Shown here in pieces: positions 23,957 to 32,812 of a DNA stretch of 64,000 nucleotides. How positions within the stretch are numbered: the stretch's first letter is position 1; each line of letters starts with the position of its first letter. A model generated the notes under the pieces. That model was not told the DNA's origin and searched no databases. It worked only from the letters and a program-made list of their open reading frames with translations. The translations under genes and the position numbers were made by a program. Source of the stretch: a bacterium (lineage in GTDB: Bacteria > Electryoneota > Electryoneia > Electryoneales > Electryoneaceae); the NCBI GenBank assembly GCA_020444425.1, contig JAHLLB010000008.1, positions 1 through 64,000 of the forward strand, given 5' to 3'.

Positions 23957-25669
23957 TCAGTCGTCGTTGTCCGCTTCCGCCTTCTTCCGCTGTTCGGAGA
24001 GCACCTTGTCGACCTGGGCGCGAACCTGCTGCAGCCGTTTGTCGGCTTCGTCGGTCATCGCCTTGACCTGCGCGCGTTTTTCGTCCGCCCATGCCGTATC
24101 CGCGATGCCCGGCAGGTTGATACGGACATTCAACGCCGCGCCATGCACCGCCGTGTTCGCGCAGAATGCCGCGACGCCGGCATCACTGACGCTGTTCGGG
24201 TTACCCTTGGCCGCGACCACGTCAATCAGGTCGTAGATCGCCAGCGAATCTTCGCAAACGCTGAACGGGATCAACGTCGCGGTCTTGTTCGCATCGTCAA
24301 CGGCCTTCGCCTTCGCCGCCGCCTGGTCCTCGGTCTTGTCCGGGAGACGGTTGGCCGCCATGACGGCGTTGAAAGCGTCCGTGTCGGCGTCGATGGCATG
24401 CAGCAGCCGCGCTTTCAGTTCCTGCCCCTTGATACCGGCGGCTTCGACCTCGTCCCACGCGTCCTCGTACTCGAACTTCCCGTGCGTCAGATTGCCGACC
24501 ATTGCTGCCAGAGACGCTGCCAGCGAACCGACCAATGCCGCCACCGAACCGCCGCCCGGGGCGGGGGATTCGGACGCGAGCTCATCGTTGAACTCGACCA
24601 GCGTCATGTTTGCTAACGGCGCGCCGCCCTTGTCCGCGATGGCATACTCGACGATCTTCTTGTCCATGTCGAACTCGGAGATCTCGTTCAAACCCATGGA
24701 CTGAATCGCGATCTGCACGATCTCGCGTTCATGCAGCGCCAGCGACCGGCCCTGCTTGCGCAGGTAATAGGTGCCCGCTTCGAGCATCGCCTGCAACGGG
24801 ATCAGGCCGACGATTTCCGAGCCGGTGACACGGGTGCCCATGTCGCGCGCCAGGTCACGCACCGTCTCGAACACCTGGTGCGGCAGGGTGACGTCCGGGT
24901 CGGTGAGGTTCATCGTCACCTGCGCGACGTGGTAATCCGCGAGGTACCAACCGGCCGCCTTGCACGCCTTGAACAGGCCCGGCACCTTCTTGCCCTTGCC
25001 TTTTTCATTGCGCACGATCTGGCGTTTCCGGTCACGCAGCAAGCTGCCCTGCTCGCGGATCTTCAGCGCGATGTCCTTCGCGAGACGCGCATACGTCGAG
25101 TTCAAATTGATGTTGTACGCGATCAAGAACTTGCGGGCGGAGATGTGGATTGCGCCGAACTTGGGACGCATTTCGTGCGGGCCGAAATCCGGCTTCCACT
25201 CCGGGTCGGACATTTTCTTCGGCAGGGCTTCGTATTCACCCTTCCGCACCACGGCGAGGTTGCGCCATTCTTCTTTCGACGCCGCGAATTCATAAAGGTA
25301 GACCGGCACATCGAGCTCGTCGCCGACACGCTTGCCCAACCGCTTCGCCAGTTCAACGCACTCATCCATCGTCATGTCGCTGACCGGGACAAACGGGCAG
25401 ACGTCCGTTGCGCCGGCACGCGGGTGTTCGCCGGTGTGCTTGCGCATGTCGATCAACTTGTGGCTCATCGCAATCAGTTGAAACGCGCCTTCGAGCACAG
25501 CTTCCGGCTCACCGGCGAGCGTGATCACGGTACGGTTGGTGTCCGCGCCCGGATCGACGTCCAGCAACGTGCAGCCGTCCACCGCCGCAGCGGCATTCGC
25601 GCACTGTTCGATGATGTGTTTGTCGCGTCCCTCGGAAATATTCGGCACGCATTCGACAACCTTCGCCAT
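23957..25669 (-). CDS. ftcD: Bifunctional glutamate formimidoyltransferase / formimidoyl-THF cyclodeaminase
   Basis: 570 residues. Residues 1-330 are the formiminotransferase (AKVVECVPNISEGRD, then GEHPRAGATDVCPFVPV), which passes the formimino group from formiminoglutamate to tetrahydrofolate in histidine breakdown. Residues 355-570 are the cyclodeaminase (SESPAPGGGSVAALVGSL), which releases ammonia to give methenyl-THF. The fused form is known in animals and some bacteria. ATG 25669 has AGGGTG upstream. The C-terminus is a charged helix (KRAQVKAMTDEADKRLQQVR). No other hut gene lies in the window. It follows the histidine-kinase operon after a 136-bp gap with no visible terminator. Confidence 0.94.
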   Translation of the reverse strand: MAKVVECVPNISEGRDKHIIEQCANAAAAVDGCTLLDVDPGADTNRTVITLAGEPEAVLEGAFQLIAMSHKLIDMRKHTGEHPRAGATDVCPFVPVSDMTMDECVELAKRLGKRVGDELDVPVYLYEFAASKEEWRNLAVVRKGEYEALPKKMSDPEWKPDFGPHEMRPKFGAIHISARKFLIAYNINLNSTYARLAKDIALKIREQGSLLRDRKRQIVRNEKGKGKKVPGLFKACKAAGWYLADYHVAQVTMNLTDPDVTLPHQVFETVRDLARDMGTRVTGSEIVGLIPLQAMLEAGTYYLRKQGRSLALHEREIVQIAIQSMGLNEISEFDMDKKIVEYAIADKGGAPLANMTLVEFNDELASESPAPGGGSVAALVGSLAASLAAMVGNLTHGKFEYEDAWDEVEAAGIKGQELKARLLHAIDADTDAFNAVMAANRLPDKTEDQAAAKAKAVDDANKTATLIPFSVCEDSLAIYDLIDVVAAKGNPNSVSDAGVAAFCANTAVHGAALNVRINLPGIADTAWADEKRAQVKAMTDEADKRLQQVRAQVDKVLSEQRKKAEADNDD

Positions 25670-25805
25670 GGTCACCCTCTACCGTTCTATCGTCGTTGAT
25701 GTTGATGTCAGGCGGGCAAGGTACAATTCCCGGCCGCGCTCGTCCAGTGAGATACCAGTGGGCTCGTGAGGATTGATCTCGGGATGAACGGCAGGACGGA
25801 TGCGA

Positions 25806-26267
25806 TCAGTTCTCTGCGGCCGGAGCGGGGTCTTCCACCCGCCCTTCCCAGTGCACCGAAACGTCATGTTCGCCGTAGGCGGTGAGGGTGAAGGACTGGC
25901 CGTCGGGGGACACGTTCAGCGTGAAACGGCCGACCTCGGTGGTCAACGTGCGGGCGTCCGGGCTGAGGCGGTCGAAATAGCCGATGCGGTCGAAACGCAA
26001 ACCGGTGAACGGGCCGGTCATCGTTGGCGCGCCGGACGCACCCATGGCATCTTCGGGGATCTGGTCCTGGAACTGGGCCGAACGTTCGGGGTAGGTTCTG
26101 GCTGCGGCGAGGATCTCCTGACCTTTTTCCGTCAGCGCGCCGATCACCGCGTCCCGGTCACTGGGCATGAACATCACCACCGCGACCGCTGCCGCCGCGA
26201 CGACCACCACCGCACTCAACACGAGCGCGAGGACGTTGTCCGCACGGCTGCCCGATGCCTTCGCCAT
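25806..26267 (-). CDS. Single-pass membrane protein of unknown function
   Basis: 153 residues. One hydrophobic segment (about 12-33, rich in Val/Ala) follows a short charged N-terminus; the rest is periplasmic, with a helical segment (RDAVIGALTEKGQEILAAART) then a beta-rich domain (EVGRFTLNVSPDGQSFTLTAYGEHDVSVHWEG). The layout recalls pilin-like or secretion-accessory subunits, but there is no prepilin cleavage motif with Glu+5. Its start overlaps the stop of the upstream histidine kinase by one base, so it may be a partner of that sensor. I do not recognise the family. Confidence 0.75.
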   Translation of the reverse strand: MAKASGSRADNVLALVLSAVVVVAAAAVAVVMFMPSDRDAVIGALTEKGQEILAAARTYPERSAQFQDQIPEDAMGASGAPTMTGPFTGLRFDRIGYFDRLSPDARTLTTEVGRFTLNVSPDGQSFTLTAYGEHDVSVHWEGRVEDPAPAAEN

Positions 26268-28210
26268 TACTTCAGCCCCGCCTGCAACGTCTGGATCCGG
26301 TTGTGGATCGACTCCAGCCGCGTAATCTGACGGTTCACCGCTTCGCCACCCATCAGCGCGCGTTCGACGACACGGGCCTTGTCGGTCAGGTCCGGGAAGC
26401 CGAACGATCCCGCCGCGCCCGCGAGCTGATGTGCCCAGAACTGCATCGTTTCCGCATCGGGTGCGTTGTCGAGGTAGCCTTTGACGACACCGCGATGATG
26501 CTCGAGGAACTCGACAATCAGTTCGTCAAGCTCGTCATCCGTTTCGTCTGTCTGCACCGTCGTGGGGTTGTCGGGACGGTTGGCGAGACGGGCGATGGTC
26601 GCCGTCAACTCGTTCTGGTTGAACGGTTTCGACAAGTATCCGTTCGCGCCGGCGTCGAGACTTTTCTGCCGCTCACCTTCCATCGCATGCGCGGTCAGCA
26701 TCAGGATCGGGACACGCCCGCCGCCCTGTTGACGGCGGAGACGCCTGGCGGTTTCGTACCCGTCCAGGTTCGGCATCATCACGTCAAGCACGATCGCATC
26801 AACCGGCTGCTGTTCAAATAGATCGAGTGCCTCGAGGCCGTCTGACGCGAGCACAACCTCCGCACCTGCGCGCTTCAGCACATGTTCCAGCAGGAGACGG
26901 TTGGCCTCGTGATCGTCCACCGCCATAACCCGCATGCCCTGCAAACTGACCGGCGCGGTGCTGACCGGCTCGGGGGCCGGGGTTGGTGCGGGACGGGGCC
27001 GTTCGCCCTGTGCCATGAAAATGATCGGCAAGGTAACCGTGAACGTCGCCCCCTGGCCATAAACGCTGTGCAGCTGGATATCGCCGGCCATGGCGAGGGC
27101 CAGTTGACGTACAATCGCGAGGCCGAGTCCGCTACCGCTGGTGCGTTCCTTCTCGCTCATCCCGACCTGGTGGAACACGTCGAAGACCTTGTCCTGCTGA
27201 TCCGGCGGAATGCCGGGACCGTCATCCTCCACTTCGATGTGGATGTGGCCATTGTCCGGCTCGTGCCGGGTGCGAACGCGCACGCCGCCGCTGTCGGTAA
27301 ACTTGATCGCGTTGCTGAGCAGGTTGGAGATGATTTGACGCACCCGGGCGCGATCCAGCATGACGCGGGGTGGAAGGCCCGAAAGAGATTCGATCTCGAG
27401 GATTAACCCTTTTTCCTTCGCCTGGGTCTGTTGTGTGTCAACGGTGTCTCGAATCACTTCCGCGATGTCGAACGGTTCCGGCTTGATCGGAAGCCGCCCC
27501 GCTTCGATCCGGCTGAGATCAAGGATGTCCTCCATCAATGTCAGCACATGCCGGCTGTTCTTGACAACCCGGTTCAACAGGTCCCGGAATTGGACGGGCA
27601 TCTCGGGTTCGTCACGCAGGAGCTCGGCATAGCCGATGATTGAGGTCATCGGTGTGCGCAACTCATGGCTGAGATTGGCGACGAAACGGGACTTGGCCTC
27701 ATTCGCCGCTTCCGCCTGCTCCTGGGCACGGGCAGCGAGTTGCGAGGCCTCCTTCAGCTCCTCGGCGGACCGGCGCAGCCGCTCTTCGTCGTGCTTGCGC
27801 TCGGTAACATCCCGTTGGATCGAGACATAGTGGGTGATGTTGCCCTTGCTGTCCCGCACCGGCGAAATATCCCACTCCACGATGTACTCGCTGCCATCCT
27901 TGCGGTAATTCACCGCCACCGCACTGAACTGGCCGGTTTCGCGCAGCGACTGCGTCAAACGGTCCAGCATCGCACGATCGGTCTTTGGCCCCTGCAGCAT
28001 GCGCGGAGTGTTGCCCAGCGCTTCCTCGATGGAATAACCGGTAATGCGGGTGAAAGCGGGATTGACGAAGACAATGTGTGGACCGGGCGGTTCGAGCTCG
28101 GCGTCGGTAATGACAATGGATTCCTGCGCGTCACGGATGGCGGTCGCCAGCAGCTCGAGCTGCTGGTCCCGGTTCAAATGGCTGTCAGCCCATTCAATGT
28201 TCATGGTCAT
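26267..28210 (-). CDS. Soluble hybrid histidine kinase (PAS-HisKA-HATPase-REC-HPt)
   Basis: 647 residues from ATG 28210 (28204 is an equally possible start). In order: a PAS/PAC domain (about 20-140), HisKA with H182 in SHELRTPM, HATPase_c (N box LLSNAIKF, G boxes DDGPGI and GSGLGLAI), a receiver domain with phospho-acceptor D476 (VLDVMMPN) and K528, and a C-terminal HPt domain with H594 (FWAHQLAGAAGSFGF). A complete His-Asp-His relay needs an external response regulator, not seen nearby. The PAS has the LOV-like GNTPRMLQG segment but lacks the flavin-binding Cys. There is no membrane segment, so it senses an internal cue. Confidence 0.92.
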   Translation of the reverse strand: MTMNIEWADSHLNRDQQLELLATAIRDAQESIVITDAELEPPGPHIVFVNPAFTRITGYSIEEALGNTPRMLQGPKTDRAMLDRLTQSLRETGQFSAVAVNYRKDGSEYIVEWDISPVRDSKGNITHYVSIQRDVTERKHDEERLRRSAEELKEASQLAARAQEQAEAANEAKSRFVANLSHELRTPMTSIIGYAELLRDEPEMPVQFRDLLNRVVKNSRHVLTLMEDILDLSRIEAGRLPIKPEPFDIAEVIRDTVDTQQTQAKEKGLILEIESLSGLPPRVMLDRARVRQIISNLLSNAIKFTDSGGVRVRTRHEPDNGHIHIEVEDDGPGIPPDQQDKVFDVFHQVGMSEKERTSGSGLGLAIVRQLALAMAGDIQLHSVYGQGATFTVTLPIIFMAQGERPRPAPTPAPEPVSTAPVSLQGMRVMAVDDHEANRLLLEHVLKRAGAEVVLASDGLEALDLFEQQPVDAIVLDVMMPNLDGYETARRLRRQQGGGRVPILMLTAHAMEGERQKSLDAGANGYLSKPFNQNELTATIARLANRPDNPTTVQTDETDDELDELIVEFLEHHRGVVKGYLDNAPDAETMQFWAHQLAGAAGSFGFPDLTDKARVVERALMGGEAVNRQITRLESIHNRIQTLQAGLK

Positions 28211-28509
28211 GGTCGAGCGGCCAGAAAGTCCAACGTGGCACCTTTTGCCATTTGCGGCATCAAACAAAGAAGGTAGGATCGGAAACGTGGAAAATGCACG
28301 TACCAGTTTGATTAACAAGGACTCCGGCGTTCGCCCGGGGAGAGCAACGCCACGACGGCGCGTCACCCTGCAAAACCCCGGCGGACAACACCAGCAGAGG
28401 CGCGGAGTTTGACCGCGGCGGGCGGGAGCTTACCTTTTATGCCCTGTGCAAAAAACGGCCTGATTCAGAGAGCGTATACTCGGTCAGGTGAAACCAGAAG
28501 ACGAGTGCC

Positions 28510-29577
28510 ATGCCGAACAAACAATTGAACGCAAAAGAGATCGAGGATCTGCTGAAGCAGATCACGTACCCCGGCTTCAGCCGGGATATCGTCAGCTTCG
28601 GTATCGTTCGCAGCATCGATGCCGAAGGGCCGCAAGTCACCGTCGCGCTCGAGTTTTCCACCTCGGACCAGGCCATCAGCCAGAAGGTCGCGGAAGAGGT
28701 GGGACAAAAGCTGAGCGACGCCGGCATCGAGGCGGTCGACATTCAGGTCAACCACCACAACCCGCAAGCGGATACCGGGACTGGTGAAGCCAACGATGCT
28801 CCGGATTTGCTGCCAACGGTCAAACATGTCATCGCCGTCGCCTCTGGCAAGGGCGGGGTCGGAAAGTCGACCGTCGCGGCGAACCTTGCCATCGGGCTCG
28901 GCAAGCTGGGGCTCAAGGTCGGACTGATGGACGCCGACATTTACGGCCCGTCCGTGCAGATGCTGCTCGGCCTGAGCGATGAACCGGAACCGGCGGAAGG
29001 CGAGAACAAGCTGAAGCCGATGGAAGCGTACGGAATCAAAGCGATGTCGATGGGCGTGCTGGTGGACAGCGACACCCCGCTGGTGTGGCGCGGTCCGATG
29101 GTCTCCAGCGCCGTCGAACAACTGCTGCGTGACGTCGTCTGGGGCGAGCTCGATGTGCTCGTGCTCGACATGCCCCCGGGCACCGGCGACATTCAGCTGA
29201 CCGTCGCGCAAAAGGTGAAACTGACCGGCGCGGTAATTGTGACCACGCCGCAGGAGTTGGCCCTGATCGACGCCCGCAAGGGCATCGGCATGTTCCAGAA
29301 GGTGGATGTGCCGGTCCTTGGTCTCGTCGAGAACATGAGCTACTTCCTGGCGCCGGATACCGGCAAGCGCTACGAGATCTTCTCCAGTGGCGGCGCCCGC
29401 CGCGAAGCGCTGCGGCAACGTGTCCCGTTCCTCGGCGAGATTCCGTTGCAGGCGGAAATTCGTGAAGGTTCGGACGCCGGCAAGCCGGCCGCCGCCCAGG
29501 ATAACCCCGTCGGTGACGTGTTCCGCCAACTCGCCGACCGTGTGTGGAAATCTGTCAACCAACCCGTGATGCAGTGA
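28510..29577 (+). CDS. apbC: Mrp/ApbC-type Fe-S carrier ATPase
   Basis: 355 residues. The N-terminal 90 residues are a MIP18/DUF59 domain; the rest is a ParA-like P-loop ATPase with deviant Walker A SGKGGVGKST, LMDADIYGPSVQ and LDMPPGTGD. The family binds and passes on Fe-S clusters. The CxxC normally found in the ENMSYF.C..C segment is absent here (ENMSYFLAPDTGKRYEIF). Bacteroidota relatives also lack it. It is divergent from the histidine kinase (299-bp spacer, promoters not resolved) and leads an operon with a second MIP18 protein and a small unknown gene. Confidence 0.92.
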   Translation: MPNKQLNAKEIEDLLKQITYPGFSRDIVSFGIVRSIDAEGPQVTVALEFSTSDQAISQKVAEEVGQKLSDAGIEAVDIQVNHHNPQADTGTGEANDAPDLLPTVKHVIAVASGKGGVGKSTVAANLAIGLGKLGLKVGLMDADIYGPSVQMLLGLSDEPEPAEGENKLKPMEAYGIKAMSMGVLVDSDTPLVWRGPMVSSAVEQLLRDVVWGELDVLVLDMPPGTGDIQLTVAQKVKLTGAVIVTTPQELALIDARKGIGMFQKVDVPVLGLVENMSYFLAPDTGKRYEIFSSGGARREALRQRVPFLGEIPLQAEIREGSDAGKPAAAQDNPVGDVFRQLADRVWKSVNQPVMQ

Positions 29578-29588
29578 GGATACGATAC

Positions 29589-29897
29589 ATGGCTAACCCG
29601 ACATCGGAAATTGTCTACGACGCACTGACCGCCGTCATTGACCCGGAACTGAACCTCAACATCGTCGATCTCGGCTTGATCTACGACGTCAAGATCGACG
29701 ACAAGAACGAAGCGCATGTGATCATGACCCTGACCTCGATGGGCTGCCCGATGGGCCAGTCGATCGCCAAGGATGTCGAACAAACCGTACTCGGCGTCGA
29801 AGGAATCAAGGACGTGCTCGTGGAAGTGACCTTCGAGCCGCCGTGGAACATGAACATGATGAGCGATTTCGCGAAAGACGCGCTGGGGATTGGCTGA
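29589..29897 (+). CDS. MIP18/DUF59 family Fe-S assembly protein (SufT/PaaD-like)
   Basis: 102 residues from ATG 29589 with GAGGATACG upstream; an upstream in-frame ATG lies inside apbC and is rejected. Landmarks are VYDALTAVIDPELNLNIVDLG, LTSMGCPM with the conserved Cys, and FEPPWNMNMMS. The family assists Fe-S cluster assembly or the phenylacetyl-CoA oxygenase. It starts 11 bp after apbC, which itself carries an N-terminal MIP18 domain, so the operon holds two such domains. It overlaps the next gene by one base. Confidence 0.92.
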   Translation: MANPTSEIVYDALTAVIDPELNLNIVDLGLIYDVKIDDKNEAHVIMTLTSMGCPMGQSIAKDVEQTVLGVEGIKDVLVEVTFEPPWNMNMMSDFAKDALGIG

Positions 29898-30193
29898 TGC
29901 ACGATCCCCTGTCGCAACACATGGGTGACGCCGACCCGTACGGCAACAGCCGCGCGTTCGGCGTGCTGCACCAGCTGTTCCACACGGCACACCCCGGCCC
30001 GCTCGCTGCGGCGACCGAGGTGTTCCTGAAACGCCTGACGTTGCTCGAGATGATCCTCGAGGAAAAGGGGATCGATATCGGCGAGGACGAGCTGACCGCC
30101 TACCTGCACGACCACCACCAGGAGGTCGACGAAGAGACGCACAAGCTCGCGCAGCTCTACTTCGGACGTGTCGCCAGCCGCGAAGGTGGGTGA
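29897..30193 (+). CDS. Small acidic, His-rich protein of unknown function
   Basis: 98 residues from ATG 29897, which shares its A with the stop of the MIP18 gene. It is helical (AATEVFLKRLTLLEMILEEKG) with a cluster of His and Asp (YLHDHHQEVDEETH) that could bind metal; no Cys. It is not a recognised family. Being the third gene of an Fe-S operon with a coupled start suggests a role in the same process, but this is inference from position. Confidence 0.75.
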   Translation: MHDPLSQHMGDADPYGNSRAFGVLHQLFHTAHPGPLAAATEVFLKRLTLLEMILEEKGIDIGEDELTAYLHDHHQEVDEETHKLAQLYFGRVASREGG

Positions 30194-30245
30194 TGGACGG
30201 CAGTTGTGAGTGGTGAGTGACGAGTTGTGAGTTGTGAGTGATAGC

Positions 30246-30272
30246 GGGGACACTTTCGGAGAAAGTGTCCCC
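30246..30272. repeat. GGGGACAC-type palindrome
   Basis: GGGGACACTTT pairs with AAAGTGTCCCC around a CGGAG loop. It is the same family as 10236-10265, 51566-51593 and 52341-52369. Just before it (30200-30240) is a run of TTGTGAGT-like direct repeats. No T-tract, so probably not a simple terminator. Confidence 0.8.
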
Positions 30273-30343
30273 GTCTTCTGTGTGTGCCGGGACGTGCCGG
30301 TTCGTTGCTGCCCGAGTCAAGACAACAATCCGATTCAGGGCAA

Positions 30344-30382
30344 CAAAAAAAGTGGCCGCATCTGCAAGCAGACACGGCCACG
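30344..30382 (-). terminator. Terminator of the type IX-sorted protein gene
   Basis: Stem GTGGCCG/CGGCCAC with an inner TCTGC/GCAGA stem, followed on the reverse strand by seven Ts. Confidence 0.85.
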
Positions 30383-30405
30383 GAATCTTCAGCAAATACT
30401 GGAGC

Positions 30406-32499
30406 TTACTTCATCAGCATCATCTTCTGGATCGACCTGTAGTCGTTCGCCTGGAGGCTGTAGAAGTACACACCGCTCGGCAGGTCACTGGCGTTGAACA
30501 GCACCGTGTGGCTGCCCGGTGTCATTTCCTGGTCGATCAGGGTACGGACTTCCTGGCCCATCAGGTTGTACACCGTGAGCTTCGCGTGGCCCGGAGCCTT
30601 CAGCCCGAAACGAATCGTCGTTTCCGGGTTGAACGGGTTCGGCTTGTTCTGCTCGAGGAAGTACGTGTTCGGGATCGTCGGATCCGAATACGCAACACCC
30701 GACAACGCATTACCGGTCAGGCCAATGATGTACGGGTTGTTGTCTTCCGGGTCGTCATGCGTGATCTGGAAGCCCATGTTCGTCGGGCCTTCCGCAGACG
30801 GCGTCCAGATGATCTCCAGATCGTAGTCGCCGTTGGCCGGAATCGTGATCGGCAGGTTGGCCGCAGCCGGAATTTCGAGATCCGGCCAGGTGTTCTGGAT
30901 CTGGGTGATGTGGCCGTCGTCCTCGCCCTCATTGCTGAACGGGATGTAGTAGGTCAACGGCGTGCCCACCGGCGTCTCGCCAATGTTGGTGACCAGTGGC
31001 GGGAAGATAATGTCGATGTCCTGCGGAGGAGTCGAGGTGATCGACGCCTGGATCATCCAGTTCCCACTGGAGGAACCGTTCATTTCCTGCGTAGCCTCGT
31101 TCCACGAGATGGTCGCCATCGGCATCCAATTGTTCGCAGCCGAGATCGGAGCATTCGTATCGAACGGAATGCTCACATTGCCTGGGCTGACCAGCGTCGG
31201 GACAAAGCTGCCTTCCGTGATCTCGAACAGTTCGGGCATCACGAACTCGTTCCATCCGACAACCACGTTCGAGGTAATCGACCAAAGCTCGGTGAACTGG
31301 TTGCTGTTATTGATGGCAAAGAGCTTGAACAGCATGTCGTTCGCGGCGGCCGGGAAATAAAAGCGAATCGTGTCAATCGTTGCAGGGTATCCCAGCGGGT
31401 AGTAGAGCACGCCCGGGCCGGTGTCGGCCTGGTAGTTGATCGTCGCGTCGTGCGTACCGTCCGTGTAGGTGAAGAAATCGTCGATCTGGGTCACGTCCTG
31501 CACCAGCATCGCGGAATTATCGCTCGGGTCACCGTCATCCGGGATCGTAAGTGCAACGCTCGCGATGAAACGTTGATCATCCGCCGGGGTCCACGTTCCG
31601 GTCGTTGTCACGCTGTCCGTATCCTCACCTTGCAACGCGGGGACCGGCACCGTTTCCGTAAACACCGTATTGCCCTGTTCGTCCTCTACGGTGAACATGG
31701 CGGAACCGGCGGTGGAAGCAACCGAGCCGACGTTTTCAATGACCACGCGAAGTTGGCGCGGCTCATCCGGCATGATGTGGAACCTGTGAACGTCGTTGAC
31801 CAGCCCGGCGGCACGAACGTTGGAGAACTCTTCCACGTTACCGAGCACGTCAATTTCCCAGTCGCCAGTGATTATCGTACCCAGCGTCGCCGGGGTGCCG
31901 GTAGTGTTGCGATGGTCGGTGAAGCTGGCGTTGCCGTCGTCGTCCCAGACAAACGTCCAGCCGACGCCGGTGCCGAAGTTGTAGGCAGGTGCCGGGCCGA
32001 CTACCACCCAGAATTCCGTACCTGCGGCCACAGAAACGCCCGACTCATCGTCCGGGTATTCAATGCGCATGTAGGTCCACGGAGCACCGAACGGGATCTG
32101 ATCCGTCGGGGCGTTCAACAGACTGCCGAGTAGCGTTCCGGGCGCGCCGTTGTTGTCTTCGTACACGTACATCGAAGTGGTCGTCGAATTCAGGTTCTGA
32201 TCGAGAATAAACGCGGAGATACCGCGAATCTCAAAGTTACCCGGAGCCGTAAAGTGCATCTGAGCGTAAAACGTTACGCCGTTCTGATAACTGACTTGCG
32301 GCGTATTCGTATACTGCTGAAGCGAATCCGAATACACATCGAGTTCGTTACCACCCGGCTGAGTAAAATCGTCAGGCTTGCTGATTTTCTGGAACGTCAC
32401 GTGGTCCGGCTTGAGATGAATCAGGTCATCGGCCAACGCCAAGCCTGCTGTTCCCAGAATCATCAAACCCACCAAAAGAATCACAAATCGTACGCGCAT
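30406..32499 (-). CDS. Secreted multidomain beta protein with type IX sorting domain
   Basis: 697 residues. Signal peptide to about residue 23 (GLALA-DD). The mature protein is beta-rich: an early domain with solvent-exposed aromatic segments (NGVTFYAQMHFTAPGNFEIRG), an Ig/CARDB-like domain (RQLRVVIENVGSVASTAGSAM), an HYDIN/ASPM-like or DUF1573-like segment near 520-600 (IWTPSAEGPTNMGFQITHDD), and a C-terminal sorting domain (NKPNPFNPETTIRF, YNLMGQEVRTL, GVYFYSLQANDY, final MLMK). Surface or extracellular; function unknown. A strong terminator follows. The divergent spacer to the antiporter gene is about 310 bp. Confidence 0.88.
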   Translation of the reverse strand: MRVRFVILLVGLMILGTAGLALADDLIHLKPDHVTFQKISKPDDFTQPGGNELDVYSDSLQQYTNTPQVSYQNGVTFYAQMHFTAPGNFEIRGISAFILDQNLNSTTTSMYVYEDNNGAPGTLLGSLLNAPTDQIPFGAPWTYMRIEYPDDESGVSVAAGTEFWVVVGPAPAYNFGTGVGWTFVWDDDGNASFTDHRNTTGTPATLGTIITGDWEIDVLGNVEEFSNVRAAGLVNDVHRFHIMPDEPRQLRVVIENVGSVASTAGSAMFTVEDEQGNTVFTETVPVPALQGEDTDSVTTTGTWTPADDQRFIASVALTIPDDGDPSDNSAMLVQDVTQIDDFFTYTDGTHDATINYQADTGPGVLYYPLGYPATIDTIRFYFPAAANDMLFKLFAINNSNQFTELWSITSNVVVGWNEFVMPELFEITEGSFVPTLVSPGNVSIPFDTNAPISAANNWMPMATISWNEATQEMNGSSSGNWMIQASITSTPPQDIDIIFPPLVTNIGETPVGTPLTYYIPFSNEGEDDGHITQIQNTWPDLEIPAAANLPITIPANGDYDLEIIWTPSAEGPTNMGFQITHDDPEDNNPYIIGLTGNALSGVAYSDPTIPNTYFLEQNKPNPFNPETTIRFGLKAPGHAKLTVYNLMGQEVRTLIDQEMTPGSHTVLFNASDLPSGVYFYSLQANDYRSIQKMMLMK

Positions 32500-32812
32500 A
32501 CCGTCTGTCCTTCCTGTTACAGCCGGGTTGCGAACCTCGGCTAACGTTTACCTTGCGCACCCCGAACATCTTTCGCAATTAGAACCCCACCAATTAATCT
32601 ACACGAAAAAGTCGGCGTTGCACGAACATATTGCTGAAAGTGGTGTTTAAAAAATGGAGGTCTCTCCCGGTCTACCTTGGACATGAACAACCGCCGGGAA
32701 GTTACACCGGACTTCCCGGGAAGTCCAGATGCGCAGTTCTCCATTGACCACGTTCTTCTGGCGATGGATCTTACGTACTTTCAGAGTACATCCTACTTGG
32801 AGCAGGTACCGA
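32500..32812. other. Divergent promoter region
   Basis: Spacer between the reverse-strand sorted protein and the antiporter. It contains a CTTCCCGGGAAG palindrome near 32712-32723. A possible antiporter start at 32729 lies inside it, but the protein-like sequence begins only at 32813. No repeat family member was seen. Confidence 0.45.

Noticed and set aside
26267-28210. LOV photoreceptor kinase
   Set aside because: The PAS domain has a LOV-like GNTPRMLQG stretch, but the flavin-bonding cysteine position is not Cys.
30238-32133. 631-codon forward frame opposite the type IX-sorted protein
   Set aside because: Arg/His/Val-rich antisense translation without motifs or a start context; the reverse-strand gene is clearly real.
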